A stretch of 64,000 nucleotides of DNA from Fragum whitleyi. Lineage: Eukaryota; Mollusca; Bivalvia; Cardiida; Cardiidae. The stretch is from NCBI GenBank assembly GCA_948146395.1, contig OX411559.1, positions 1,492,001-1,556,000 on the forward strand, written 5' to 3'. Within the stretch, counting starts at the first letter, position 1; every line of letters begins with the position of its first letter. The translations under genes were made by a program, and so were the position numbers. Positions 1-12,321 of the stretch are shown piece after piece. Under the pieces are notes generated by a model, which was given only the letters and a program-made list of their open reading frames with translations, was not told the origin of the DNA and did not search any database.

Positions 1-3000
1 CTCCCGGAAAGGAAATCGTGCACACAAAAGATCGAACCAAGCCTTATATTAAAGAAGAGATGCAAGACTAGCAAAAAATCAAATAAATATGCACGTGGAT
101 CACTGTTCTCCACTTCAAAATGCCATTTTCAAGCCGCACTATTTTTTCGTTAAGATCTACTTTTACCATACAACGACCTCCGGAAGTAAATTCCAGTGAG
201 GTCACTCCTAAATTTAAGAGCTTTTTGCATTCCTCTAACTTCTAAACACTTTGATCAATGCTGGGGGGTATTGTGACCAAAGTTAAGTCAATAAGGTTTT
301 AATATTTGCATTTGTCACTGAAATATGACGATTTTAGGACATGACATGTTTAGCGAAAAAAGGCAAGAATTCAGAGCACTGTTATTTGTGATGTACCATG
401 ATTACTTAATCAAATATTTTTTGGTAAGAAGCCATTGGGAATGATTTTTCAAAGTATAATTTTGAACTATTACTCCATCTAAACATGTTAAGCAAAAAAT
501 GATAAACATAACTTGATTTTGAGGCAATAAAAAGGGGAGTTAATCATTCAAGGTCGAGGTAACTTTAACAAAAAAATCGCAATTTTCACATTTTAATGCT
601 AATTAAAAGAACTTAATCATAAAAATATGCGCAAAAAGGGTGTTTTCTGTTGAAAGATATCAAAATGGCAGTAGAAAGAAAAAATAAAACAGACATCTTA
701 GCTTCAAAAATCGTAACTTTGAGGAATCAAATGGTATAATAGCGTTCCCCAGAAATGAAAAGGGGCTCATATAGAGTAAAGGGTGGAATTCAAAATTCCA
801 CAATCTTTGCTTAATTGTTCAGGATCTAAAACATCGTTTAAGAGTTTGTGCATCGTAAACTTACATAATGTGTAGGAATAACGAAATTCAATCCTCAAAA
901 AACATGTCAAAATAGTCATACTGGGTGTGAAATTTAAAAACAAAATGACAGAGCCCGGTCATTTTAATTTCTTAAAATGCAGTTTTATGTCAAAAATCTC
1001 CTAGAAGGCTCTGTTCTATAACAGATATGTTGTATTACAACTCAATAAAAGGTATTAGAAACCGCAACGGGAAGGAGAAACGTCCATTTTACAACATGAA
1101 CTTGGGGTACCCACTTCTATTAAAATCCATTCTGAAATGGGTGTTAAGGGTTGGAAAATGGGTCTCTTGTATCATTTTTAGCCATGTCGAGAATTTCACT
1201 CACGTGTAGGTATTCAGCTATGACGACTTTACTATTTAAGTAACAGAAACGGAAGATCACTCAATTTACAAGAAACAACTTGACACGATAAAGAGGAGAA
1301 CATTTTACATAATTTATCATTTTGACTTGTAAGACCCTATGTCTCCACTAGCAAATTAACTTGATTCAAATGCTTTTGTCTCTAATTTGCTTTTTTTAAA
1401 AGTGATTTGAAACTGTCTTGTTCAATTTAGAAAACGGGTTGTAAATTTGTTAAAATGACTCTAAAAAATCGCTATCAAAAAGGACCAGTCCCCTGCGACA
1501 AAGTCATGAAAAAACCGTTATCGGGGCAAGGGTTAAGCATTTTCTCACCATTTCTTACTTAAAATTCACTTTTAATTGCATGACTATTGAAAAACAAATG
1601 GTTCCCAAGTTTATCAGCATGGAATTTTTGCTTTGAAGTTTTACGAACGCCAGAAAAGTAATATTGAAATGGGCTTCTTTCGATATTAAACTTACCCATA
1701 TAGTGAAAAGGGTTTGGATTTCAAGCCAGAAAAGGGATTAAGAATTAGAAGAAATAGGCATATATCCTGTTTACTACCAGCAAATGTCTATTTCCGATAC
1801 TCTGAGCAAAGTAAATTAAAGATTTGCAGCGAGAAAACGATTTTTCGATCACCTTTGTGTGATACCCCCATATTACAAAATCGCAGGTTTTAAATGGGGT
1901 AAGGGTTTTTCATGTCCATTCTATCGCATTGTTTACATAATTAATTACATCCACTTGACCAATTAAATTAATCCTTGCTACCCAAAGCGCGAAAACCGAT
2001 TTAATGATAATTTTAGCCCCAACAAAAGTTAAAAAATGCAAGGAGAATTACTTACAAGGAATTTCCTTTAATTTTTTTAAAAATTTAAAAAATTGATTTT
2101 AAATCGATAAAATCATTAAAATTAAATTTTTTACACTTTTTGAAACTATTGACAAAATATTACGTCATTTGCAACTATCTGAAGAGGTCAAAATTCGTTT
2201 TCTCAAAATCGGACCTTTTTACCATCTAGGTCAGACCCCACCCGATTTTTGGCCTTCTTTGTTCTATATAAAATTGCTCAACTTTCAGGTGCTGCAGCGC
2301 ATTCCATAACAATGCGTTTATATATTACGTCACCAGCGCTTCATCTACATTCATTGTTCTATCATTTGAGACTAAAATAACTGGGTCTTTTAGGTTTAAC
2401 TTTTGGGCTATTCAAGCCAGAGTAAAGGAACTGTCTTTTTTCCACCTATGAAGAGGTCAGTTAGTTCTGGCACGCCCACCGTCGCTCATCCGTCCTCCCG
2501 GAAAGGAAATCGTGCACACAAAAGATCGAACCAAGCCTTATATTAAAGAAGAGATGCAAGACTAGCAAAAAATCAAATAAATATGCACGTGGATCACTGT
2601 TCTCCACTTCAAAATGCCATTTTCAAGCCGCACTATTTTTTCGTTAAGATCTACTTTTACCATACAACGACCTCCGGAAGTAAATTCCAGTGAGGTCACT
2701 CCTAAATTTAAGAGCTTTTTGCATTCCTCTAACTTCTAAACACTTTGATCAATGCTGGGGGGTATTGTGACCAAAGTTAAGTCAATAAGGTTTTAATATT
2801 TGCATTTGTCACTGAAATATGACGATTTTAGGACATGACATGTTTAGCGAAAAAAGGCAAGAATTCAGAGCACTGTTATTTGTGATGTACCATGATTACT
2901 TAATCAAATATTTTTTGGTAAGAAGCCATTGGGAATGATTTTTCAAAGTATAATTTTGAACTATTACTCCATCTAAACATGTTAAGCAAAAAATGATAAA

Positions 3001-6000
3001 CATAACTTGATTTTGAGGCAATAAAAAGGGGAGTTAATCATTCAAGGTCGAGGTAACTTTAACAAAAAAATCGCAATTTTCACATTTTAATGCTAATTAA
3101 AAGAACTTAATCATAAAAATATGCGCAAAAAGGGTGTTTTCTGTTGAAAGATATCAAAATGGCAGTAGAAAGAAAAAATAAAACAGACATCTTAGCTTCA
3201 AAAATCGTAACTTTGAGGAATCAAATGGTATAATAGCGTTCCCCAGAAATGAAAAGGGGCTCATATAGAGTAAAGGGTGGAATTCAAAATTCCACAATCT
3301 TTGCTTAATTGTTCAGGATCTAAAACATCGTTTAAGAGTTTGTGCATCGTAAACTTACATAATGTGTAGGAATAACGAAATTCAATCCTCAAAAAACATG
3401 TCAAAATAGTCATACTGGGTGTGAAATTTAAAAACAAAATGACAGAGCCCGGTCATTTTAATTTCTTAAAATGCAGTTTTATGTCAAAAATCTCCTAGAA
3501 GGCTCTGTTCTATAACAGATATGTTGTATTACAACTCAATAAAAGGTATTAGAAACCGCAACGGGAAGGAGAAACGTCCATTTTACAACATGAACTTGGG
3601 GTACCCACTTCTATTAAAATCCATTCTGAAATGGGTGTTAAGGGTTGGAAAATGGGTCTCTTGTATCATTTTTAGCCATGTCGAGAATTTCACTCACGTG
3701 TAGGTATTCAGCTATGACGACTTTACTATTTAAGTAACAGAAACGGAAGATCACTCAATTTACAAGAAACAACTTGACACGATAAAGAGGAGAACATTTT
3801 ACATAATTTATCATTTTGACTTGTAAGACCCTATGTCTCCACTAGCAAATTAACTTGATTCAAATGCTTTTGTCTCTAATTTGCTTTTTTTAAAAGTGAT
3901 TTGAAACTGTCTTGTTCAATTTAGAAAACGGGTTGTAAATTTGTTAAAATGACTCTAAAAAATCGCTATCAAAAAGGACCAGTCCCCTGCGACAAAGTCA
4001 TGAAAAAACCGTTATCGGGGCAAGGGTTAAGCATTTTCTCACCATTTCTTACTTAAAATTCACTTTTAATTGCATGACTATTGAAAAACAAATGGTTCCC
4101 AAGTTTATCAGCATGGAATTTTTGCTTTGAAGTTTTACGAACGCCAGAAAAGTAATATTGAAATGGGCTTCTTTCGATATTAAACTTACCCATATAGTGA
4201 AAAGGGTTTGGATTTCAAGCCAGAAAAGGGATTAAGAATTAGAAGAAATAGGCATATATCCTGTTTACTACCAGCAAATGTCTATTTCCGATACTCTGAG
4301 CAAAGTAAATTAAAGATTTGCAGCGAGAAAACGATTTTTCGATCACCTTTGTGTGATACCCCCATATTACAAAATCGCAGGTTTTAAATGGGGTAAGGGT
4401 TTTTCATGTCCATTCTATCGCATTGTTTACATAATTAATTACATCCACTTGACCAATTAAATTAATCCTTGCTACCCAAAGCGCGAAAACCGATTTAATG
4501 ATAATTTTAGCCCCAACAAAAGTTAAAAAATGCAAGGAGAATTACTTACAAGGAATTTCCTTTAATTTTTTTAAAAATTTAAAAAATTGATTTTAAATCG
4601 ATAAAATCATTAAAATTAAATTTTTTACACTTTTTGAAACTATTGACAAAATATTACGTCATTTGCAACTATCTGAAGAGGTCAAAATTCGTTTTCTCAA
4701 AATCGGACCTTTTTACCATCTAGGTCAGACCCCACCCGATTTTTGGCCTTCTTTGTTCTATATAAAATTGCTCAACTTTCAGGTGCTGCAGCGCATTCCA
4801 TAACAATGCGTTTATATATTACGTCACCAGCGCTTCATCTACATTCATTGTTCTATCATTTGAGACTAAAATAACTGGGTCTTTTAGGTTTAACTTTTGG
4901 GCTATTCAAGCCAGAGTAAAGGAACTGTCTTTTTTCCACCTATGAAGAGGTCAGTTAGTTCTGGCACGCCCACCGTCGCTCATCCGTCCTCCCGGAAAGG
5001 AAATCGTGCACACAAAAGATCGAACCAAGCCTTATATTAAAGAAGAGATGCAAGACTAGCAAAAAATCAAATAAATATGCACGTGGATCACTGTTCTCCA
5101 CTTCAAAATGCCATTTTCAAGCCGCACTATTTTTTCGTTAAGATCTACTTTTACCATACAACGACCTCCGGAAGTAAATTCCAGTGAGGTCACTCCTAAA
5201 TTTAAGAGCTTTTTGCATTCCTCTAACTTCTAAACACTTTGATCAATGCTGGGGGGTATTGTGACCAAAGTTAAGTCAATAAGGTTTTAATATTTGCATT
5301 TGTCACTGAAATATGACGATTTTAGGACATGACATGTTTAGCGAAAAAAGGCAAGAATTCAGAGCACTGTTATTTGTGATGTACCATGATTACTTAATCA
5401 AATATTTTTTGGTAAGAAGCCATTGGGAATGATTTTTCAAAGTATAATTTTGAACTATTACTCCATCTAAACATGTTAAGCAAAAAATGATAAACATAAC
5501 TTGATTTTGAGGCAATAAAAAGGGGAGTTAATCATTCAAGGTCGAGGTAACTTTAACAAAAAAATCGCAATTTTCACATTTTAATGCTAATTAAAAGAAC
5601 TTAATCATAAAAATATGCGCAAAAAGGGTGTTTTCTGTTGAAAGATATCAAAATGGCAGTAGAAAGAAAAAATAAAACAGACATCTTAGCTTCAAAAATC
5701 GTAACTTTGAGGAATCAAATGGTATAATAGCGTTCCCCAGAAATGAAAAGGGGCTCATATAGAGTAAAGGGTGGAATTCAAAATTCCACAATCTTTGCTT
5801 AATTGTTCAGGATCTAAAACATCGTTTAAGAGTTTGTGCATCGTAAACTTACATAATGTGTAGGAATAACGAAATTCAATCCTCAAAAAACATGTCAAAA
5901 TAGTCATACTGGGTGTGAAATTTAAAAACAAAATGACAGAGCCCGGTCATTTTAATTTCTTAAAATGCAGTTTTATGTCAAAAATCTCCTAGAAGGCTCT

Positions 6001-7691
6001 GTTCTATAACAGATATGTTGTATTACAACTCAATAAAAGGTATTAGAAACCGCAACGGGAAGGAGAAACGTCCATTTTACAACATGAACTTGGGGTACCC
6101 ACTTCTATTAAAATCCATTCTGAAATGGGTGTTAAGGGTTGGAAAATGGGTCTCTTGTATCATTTTTAGCCATGTCGAGAATTTCACTCACGTGTAGGTA
6201 TTCAGCTATGACGACTTTACTATTTAAGTAACAGAAACGGAAGATCACTCAATTTACAAGAAACAACTTGACACGATAAAGAGGAGAACATTTTACATAA
6301 TTTATCATTTTGACTTGTAAGACCCTATGTCTCCACTAGCAAATTAACTTGATTCAAATGCTTTTGTCTCTAATTTGCTTTTTTTAAAAGTGATTTGAAA
6401 CTGTCTTGTTCAATTTAGAAAACGGGTTGTAAATTTGTTAAAATGACTCTAAAAAATCGCTATCAAAAAGGACCAGTCCCCTGCGACAAAGTCATGAAAA
6501 AACCGTTATCGGGGCAAGGGTTAAGCATTTTCTCACCATTTCTTACTTAAAATTCACTTTTAATTGCATGACTATTGAAAAACAAATGGTTCCCAAGTTT
6601 ATCAGCATGGAATTTTTGCTTTGAAGTTTTACGAACGCCAGAAAAGTAATATTGAAATGGGCTTCTTTCGATATTAAACTTACCCATATAGTGAAAAGGG
6701 TTTGGATTTCAAGCCAGAAAAGGGATTAAGAATTAGAAGAAATAGGCATATATCCTGTTTACTACCAGCAAATGTCTATTTCCGATACTCTGAGCAAAGT
6801 AAATTAAAGATTTGCAGCGAGAAAACGATTTTTCGATCACCTTTGTGTGATACCCCCATATTACAAAATCGCAGGTTTTAAATGGGGTAAGGGTTTTTCA
6901 TGTCCATTCTATCGCATTGTTTACATAATTAATTACATCCACTTGACCAATTAAATTAATCCTTGCTACCCAAAGCGCGAAAACCGATTTAATGATAATT
7001 TTAGCCCCAACAAAAGTTAAAAAATGCAAGGAGAATTACTTACAAGGAATTTCCTTTAATTTTTTTAAAAATTTAAAAAATTGATTTTAAATCGATAAAA
7101 TCATTAAAATTAAATTTTTTACACTTTTTGAAACTATTGACAAAATATTACGTCATTTGCAACTATCTGAAGAGGTCAAAATTCGTTTTCTCAAAATCGG
7201 ACCTTTTTACCATCTAGGTCAGACCCCACCCGATTTTTGGCCTTCTTTGTTCTATATAAAATTGCTCAACTTTCAGGTGCTGCAGCGCATTCCATAACAA
7301 TGCGTTTATATATTACGTCACCAGCGCTTCATCTACATTCATTGTTCTATCATTTGAGACTAAAATAACTGGGTCTTTTAGGTTTAACTTTTGGGCTATT
7401 CAAGCCAGAGTAAAGGAACTGTCTTTTTTCCACCTATGAAGAGGTCAGTTAGTTCTGGCACGCCCACCGTCGCTCATCCGTCCTCCCGGAAAGGAAATCG
7501 TGCACACAAAAGATCGAACCAAGCCTTATATTAAAGAAGAGATGCAAGACTAGCAAAAAATCAAATAAATATGCACGTGGATCACTGTTCTCCACTTCAA
7601 AATGCCATTTTCAAGCCGCACTATTTTTTCGTTAAGATCTACTTTTACCATACAACGACCTCCGGAAGTAAATTCCAGTGAGGTCACTCCT
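1..7691. repeat. Tandem array of a 2,494-bp repeat (3 full copies + 209 bp)
   Basis: The block starting ctcccggaaaggaaatcg recurs at 1, 2495, 4989 and 7483, an exact 2,494-bp period. Copies one to three show no difference in any stretch I compared. The fourth stops at 7691, where the sequence departs from the repeat after 'gaggtcactcct'. The left end of the window coincides with a unit start as I define it, so the array probably extends leftward. Each unit is AT-rich and non-coding apart from one 60-codon open frame (1027-1209, 3521-3703, 6015-6197) that resembles nothing I recognise. Near the end of each unit are a TATATAAAA box (2264-2273 in copy one), a TTACGTCA CRE-like site (about 2322) and the direct repeats GAGGTCA. 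Such identity implies very recent amplification, ongoing homogenisation, or assembly stacking of a shorter true array. No RNA gene or transposase was recognised in it. Confidence 0.97.
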
Positions 7692-8420
7692 TTTACTATG
7701 AGAAAAAAAAAAGTGATCCTTTTTTCGGAACATGGGCGCCGCCATCTTGGATTCCAGCGACACATTTAATCAAAATTACATGAAATATTAACGCTCTGAA
7801 GCTCTCTAATTACAAAATATGATCTTTTTAATTGCTCAAGAAATTGTAGGAGTTTGCGTATATCCAAAAAGAGTTTAAAAAGTACGAGAAATGAAAGCGA
7901 AAGTTGTTTTGGTTTACATGGTGACGTCGAACATTCGCATTGGTACCCGATTACGCTTACCGATTCCTTAGGTTGACGCTTTCAGTGCCGGAGTGCAGAA
8001 CCTAATCATTTGACATCGTTATCGGTAAGTTACTACATTGAAAATCTTGAAGAAATATGATACGCTTCGTTTATAAGCCGTTCTATTTTAATAGTCTGCC
8101 GGTTTTAGTTCGAAACCCCACCTATCTGAGGTGCAAAACAGACAATTGACTTGTCAACGTGGCCGAACATTTATCAGTTTATTCGGACCATCAACAACTC
8201 GGCCACCCTCCCATGACCCGGAAAGGTCTGTCTTATCCATCAAGCTATTGATATTTAGATTAATTTAGTAATGTTTTTTATACAAAATTGAGCTTTACTC
8301 AATTTGTTGCTTAAGTGAAGTTTATCACTAATCAAGGGGACCCCTAGGTTATCAAGTTTATGACTGAATACATGATGCAATCATTGTGTAAATATATGTT
8401 AAATATAGACAAAATTTCTT
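7692..8420. other. Non-coding stretch with promoter-like motifs
   Basis: No coding region is supported. The stretch starts where the 2.5-kb array ends. It holds a YY1-type site (GCCGCCATCTTGG, 7738-7750), a TGACGTCG CRE-like site near 7921 and a good splice donor context (CG|GTAAGT, about 8022-8028). Together these could be the start of a gene transcribed rightward with a non-coding first exon, but no downstream coding exon can be attached to it. Confidence 0.4.
7738..8028 (+). promoter_or_regulatory. Candidate promoter/first exon (YY1 site, CRE, splice donor)
   Basis: The perfect YY1 core with its ATG-bearing strand on the reverse, the CRE-like palindrome ~180 bp downstream and a near-consensus GTAAGT donor ~100 bp further on are arranged as in many metazoan promoters with a short untranslated first exon. 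This is inference from motifs only. The 3' partner exon is unknown and each motif could occur by chance. Confidence 0.2.
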
Positions 8421-8600
8421 TCATCTGGCTCGTTGGCCTAGTGGTTAGCACGCTCAACTGGTAACCTTTGTGTCCCATCGGAGGCAGGTAGTGTATTTGG
8501 GCAGGACACTTTACAGACAGGGCCCACTCAGCTGTTGGGTAGCAAAGGACAACACGAAAGGTTAGAATCCATTCCCTCTCTCTCAATGTATAGGACTAGA
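8421..8600 (+). repeat. tRNA-headed SINE
   Basis: The head 'gttggcctagtggttagcac' is a textbook Pol III A box of a tRNA-derived SINE. It is followed by a body with 'gggcaggacacttta', a phrase typical of animal SINEs derived from tRNA. The B box is poor. A related head occurs in the better-preserved SINE at 44547. The open frame on the opposite strand is incidental. Confidence 0.65.
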
Positions 8601-9868
8601 TCTTGAAAGAGTTGGGACCACAATGGAAATAAGAGTCAACTGACCCTTTATTGTTTTATCCTGGAGTAAAGAAAAAAAACCAGATGCTCCAACCCTGAAT
8701 TTTATGAATCAAATTTGGTTTTTGCTTGAAAAGCACTCATGTTCAAAAAAGGATCCGACATCAAATTTTAGAAAGGAAATACCTACCGCTTTTTTAAGGG
8801 CATTTTTTTAGAATTGATTGGTCGATGTTGAAATGTGTCTATTAACCGTCTTTTCTTTAAAAAATGACTTCATGCTAATAAATCTTCAATTTAAAAATGG
8901 CAAGGTTCAACATAATTGGACACTCGATCATGTCTATTTGACTAAATGTTGTTGTCTCGATTGATGTATTGTAACTTTTACAAAATATCGAATTAATGGC
9001 TTACCGATGAAATTGTCATGTACCTATAGATTGTTAGCCCCTTGGTCTGTTCAGCCTGAATCCAGGTCATCCATGATCCAGTGGCAGATCTAGATGGGGT
9101 CAGATGTTAAAGTTTTCTTTCTGCAGCCCAATTTTGAAATTTTCATGCCAAAATTTGGTCAAAATTGTGTACTTTTTAACTTGACTTTTCATAGAAAAGA
9201 GGGCTATTCTGGTCACATGGGCGTAGGCGTAATGGTAATACTTTGATTAAGGTTTTACATGCAACTGTGTCAAATCTCTGTTTCTACTAAATCTATTGCT
9301 TTGAAACATTGCACATGCTTCCAAGACCATGATATAAGCCTCTAGACAAAGATTTGTTACTCCGATACTAAATTTAGTGGAATTTTAACCTTTTTCGTAT
9401 TCCAAAATCTCTAAGTTTTTAATGCAACTATCATGTATATCTGTTATTTCTCTGTTTTAACTAAAGTGTTTGCTTGGAAACTTTGAACATGTATCTGTGA
9501 CCATAATATCAGCAGCTAGACAAAAATTCATTAATCTGATATTGAATCTATAGGTTTTCCAATGTTGACATTTGTTTGCTTTTACTATCCAGCTATGGGA
9601 ATAGTGGAGCTTCTATGTCCTCAGAGAGCTCAAGAATGTTGGTAAATGAAGCAGCCTTTTTGCAGGGGTGTGGAATTCATTGGGACTGAATTCCTTTGCG
9701 GACTTGCCAAACATTGGCTTTGTTTGCAGAATTTAATACCAGGGCAAATTTAGGTTACAAAAATAGACATTTTGTCTCAATTTGTTTTCAATAAAAGGGT
9801 TCATTTAAGCGTGCATATCAATACCATGAAGATATTGTTGCAGAGCATAGTTTTTCTTCAAGTGTTTT
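8601..9868. other. Non-coding, no recognised gene
   Basis: AT-rich sequence with stops in all frames. Two loosely similar blocks (about 9240-9400 and 9400-9560) share phrases such as 'catgataatat..gc..ctagacaaa' and 'ttact(c/t)tgatattgaat', suggesting an old ~170-bp tandem unit. Nothing else can be supported. Confidence 0.6.
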
Positions 9869-10051
9869 TATGCCCCCGATAGGGAGGCATCATAAATTTG
9901 ACTTGTCCGTCCGTCCGTCTGTCTGTCCATCCGTCTGTCCGTCCGTCTGTCCGTCCGTCCGTCATTCCGTCCAAAAACTTTAACATTGGCCATAACTTCT
10001 AAATCAAAGCGGTGTCGGGGGCATTGTCATCTTACAGTGACAGCTCTTGTT
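9869..10051 (+). mobile_element. Short element of the TATGCCCCCG family
   Basis: Starts TATGCCCCCGATAGG, then a (GTCCGTCC)n/(GTCTGTCC)n run at 9904-9966. It contains the subterminal inverted partner TCGGGGGCAT near 10016 and ends in CTCTTGTTT. The same start, CTGT/CCGT run and CTTGTTT end occur at 59482-59789, where an uninterrupted paralogous site defines the true ends. It has no coding capacity, so it would be a non-autonomous element moved in trans. Its class is discussed under findings. Confidence 0.75.
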
Positions 10052-10178
10052 TAATAATTTGAAATGTGAGTTTATTTTATTTTTAATTTTCAAAGGAATA
10101 TTAATTTAAGACACTCATGTACATATATTAGATTTATGTAATTCACAAACATTGTTATTTCATATTTGGTTTTAAGTT

Positions 10179-10251
10179 ACCCTTGTAGTTTAAGGTAAAA
10201 TGCCTGGGTGCAAGGTACCCAGGAGTTCTGAGTTCAAATCTCAGCAGGGGT
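10179..10251 (+). tRNA. tRNA-like gene (73 nt, possibly a pseudogene; loop AAG)
   Basis: A 73-nt cloverleaf can be folded by eye. Acceptor arms ACCCTTG/CAGGGGT pair over 7 bp with one T-G pair. A weak D arm runs GTTT...AAAT. The T arm CTGAG-TTCAAAT-CTCAG is perfect and forms a good B box. The anticodon stem TGGGT/ACCCA closes a 7-nt loop GCAAGGT that would place AAG at 34-36. Position 33 is C instead of the near-universal T, the anticodon stem can extend to 7 bp, and a Leu tRNA would need a long variable arm, which is absent. It is therefore probably a tRNA relic, a SINE head, or a mitochondrial-type insertion. Confidence 0.45.
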
Positions 10252-10349
10252 CAAATTGTAACCAATTAGATATCAGTTTTGTGAAATATATGAATTTAAT
10301 ATAATCTAATATAGTAATATTTTAACCCTTTCCATACTGTTTACAGCAG

Positions 10350-10600
10350 TGTTGTGGAAATGTGGATCTTCTCTGCATGTCCCTGGATAAGTAAGAGATG
10401 ATTTATAACTTGCCCAGGATCAAAAGGAACTTGTCCAGAAAAAAGTGAGAAGATAGATATTTAGAAAACATTGTCTTACTAAAAAAAATGCTGGAACATT
10501 GCTTAAAACATTAGAATATTTTATCTGTTACACATTTTAGTACTATTCCAAGTTTTACTCTGATATTAACTTGTCCACTGACTAGTTGAATGATTGTGGG
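10350..10600. repeat. Diverged 'ACTTGTCC' dispersed repeat
   Basis: Contains 'gtccctggataagtaagagatgattta', 'aacttgtcca' and 'tattccaagt..ctgatattaacttgtccac'. These occur in the same order in the repeat at 58565-58905. Alternating ACTTGTCC and GGACAAGT make it partly self-complementary. No coding potential. Confidence 0.5.
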
Positions 10601-10774
10601 AAGAACTGATACCAACCTGAGGGAAATGACCCAAATTTGTCATTATGTTTGGACAACAATAACAATAGAATAGTTCTGCATGATAATGATATAAGGTGGA
10701 TGTGGACATCTATTTTGGGACAGAGCTCTCATTCACAAAAATAGATTCGCACAAGTATCTTCATTATATCTTTT

Positions 10775-10858
10775 CCTAGCCTCCAGCACAAAAGCTTATT
10801 TTTGAAAGATTGTTGAAAGCCGCATAAAACCCCATTCAAACAAACAAAACAAACCAAG
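10775..10858 (+). repeat. SINE 3' fragment
   Basis: The phrase 'cctagcctccag' and the tail 'gattgttgaaagccgcataaaacccc' followed by (CAAA)n match the 3' half of the SINE at 60025-60256. It is truncated at the 5' end and interrupted ('cacaaaagc'). Confidence 0.6.
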
Positions 10859-10947
10859 GCCTTTTCTGTTCATGATCTTAAAAAGTGAATATCAGTCTAT
10901 ATGAATTATTGTATTGTAAATAATGCAGTGATATGTTTCATCATCAT

Positions 10948-11152
10948 GATAATTTTATTCATTTGCTTTCAGGTTGTGGACCCGTAATAGTTACTCAATG
11001 TTTGTGGAGTAGTAAACTTAAACAATACTAACTGAGGTTTCCAAATGATTTTTACTAGGAAACCTCAGTCAATATTGTGAATGATCATGAGTTTCGAAAT
11101 AGTGTGGAAATATTATGGGTCCACTACCTCAAAGCAAATGAGTAAAATTATC
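10948..11152. mobile_element. Palindromic MITE, ~205 bp
   Basis: The outer 49 bp at each end (from GATAATTTTATTCATTTGC; to GCAAATGAGTAAAATTATC) are inverted copies with about seven mismatches. The interior has a second inverted pair ACTGAGGTTTCC / GGAAACCTCAGT. The whole can fold into one long hairpin. There are no open frames. It lies 4 bp from the start of the element at 11157. Confidence 0.75.
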
Positions 11153-11156
11153 TAAA

Positions 11157-12321
11157 AGCTCACATGAGCACGCTGTGCTCAAGGGGAGATTTTAGGGTGG
11201 TTATGAGTCTGTCGGTCGTCGTCCGTCGTGTGTCGTCTGTCTTCAACAATCTTAAAAACTTATTCTTCTCCTGAACCACTGGGCCAATTTCAATGAAACT
11301 TTGCCAGAGTGTACCTTGGATGACCCTCTTTGAAAATTGTTGGCTAAATTCTGATTGGTTGATAAATATGGGCGTGGCAGGGCATGGCATTTTCCACTTT
11401 GAAATCTTTGAACTACATCTCCTCCAGAACCACTGGGCCGATTTCAATGAAACTTTACCAGAATGATCCTTGGATGACCCTTTTCTGAAATTGTTTTTTC
11501 AAATTATGATTGGCCCATAAATATGGGTGTGGCAGGGCGGGGCTTATTTTGAACAAGAAATCTTTGAACTACATCTCCTCCTGAAACACTTGGCCAATTT
11601 CAATGAAACTTTACCAGAATGTTCCTTGGGTTACCCTTTTCAAAAAATTGTTCGTAAAATTTTGATTGGCCCATAAATATGGGTGTGGCAGGGTGGGGCT
11701 TATTTTGAACAAGAAATCTTTGAACTACATCTCCTCCTGAACCACTTGGCTAATTTCAATGAAACTTTACCAGAATATTCCTTGGGTGACCCTTTTCTGA
11801 AATTGTTCGTAAAATTTTGATTGGCCCGTAAATATGGGTGTGCCAGGGCGGGGCTTATTTTGAGCCTGAAATGTTTTAACTACATCTCCTCCTGAACCAC
11901 TTGGCTAATTTCAATGAAACTTTACCAGAATGTTCCTTAGGTGACCCTTTTCAAAAATTGTCAGTAAAATTTTGATTAGCCAAAAAATATGGGCATGGCA
12001 GGGCAGGGCTTTATTTGAGCCGAAATCTTTGAACGACATCTCTTCCTAAACCACTTGGCCAATTTCAATGAAACTTTAATAGAATGTTCTTTTGGAGACT
12101 CTTTTCAAAAATTGTTCGTGAAATTTTAATTGGCCCATAAATATGGCTTATTTTGAGTGGCCTCAGTAAAAAATGGATGGACAGGGTCACTTAAAATTCT
12201 TGGAATAACATCTCCTCATCAGCAAATATGAATGGAACTTTGTCAGAAAGTTACTTTGACGGGTTCCACTGGACCAATAAAATTCAGGTGAGCGGTTTAG
12301 GGCCATTCTGGCCCTCTTGTT
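11157..12321 (+). mobile_element. AGCTCACC-type element with ~170-bp tandem units
   Basis: Starts AGCTCACATGAG with a perfect 7-bp hairpin (TGAGCAC/GTGCTCA) and a GTCGTCCGTCG run. About six imperfect units of ~165-175 bp follow, each with 'catctcctcctgaaccact', 'atttcaatgaaactttacc' and 'aaatatgggtgtggcagggc'. It ends in GGTTTAGGGCCATTCTGGCC and CTCTTGTTTT, i.e. a GGGCCA/TGGCCC hairpin just before a T-rich end. Related elements lie at 50345-51535 and, reversed, at 43504-44546. It is non-coding and non-autonomous. The architecture recalls the bivalve 'pearl'-like elements and Helitron/Helentron derivatives (established families, but this assignment is mine). Confidence 0.8.

Noticed and set aside
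1027..1209. 60-codon frame repeated in all three satellite units
   Set aside because: Its repetition follows from the identity of the units. It has no recognisable domain, no start context of note and no codon pattern suggesting translation.
9900..9970. Possible CRISPR-like or coding periodicity in the GTCCGTCC run
   Set aside because: Simple tetranucleotide repeat inside a eukaryotic mobile element; no spacer structure.
11157..12321. Possible CRISPR array or coding repeat protein in the ~170-bp units
   Set aside because: Units are contiguous, imperfect and full of stops; they belong to a dispersed non-coding element seen elsewhere in the window.
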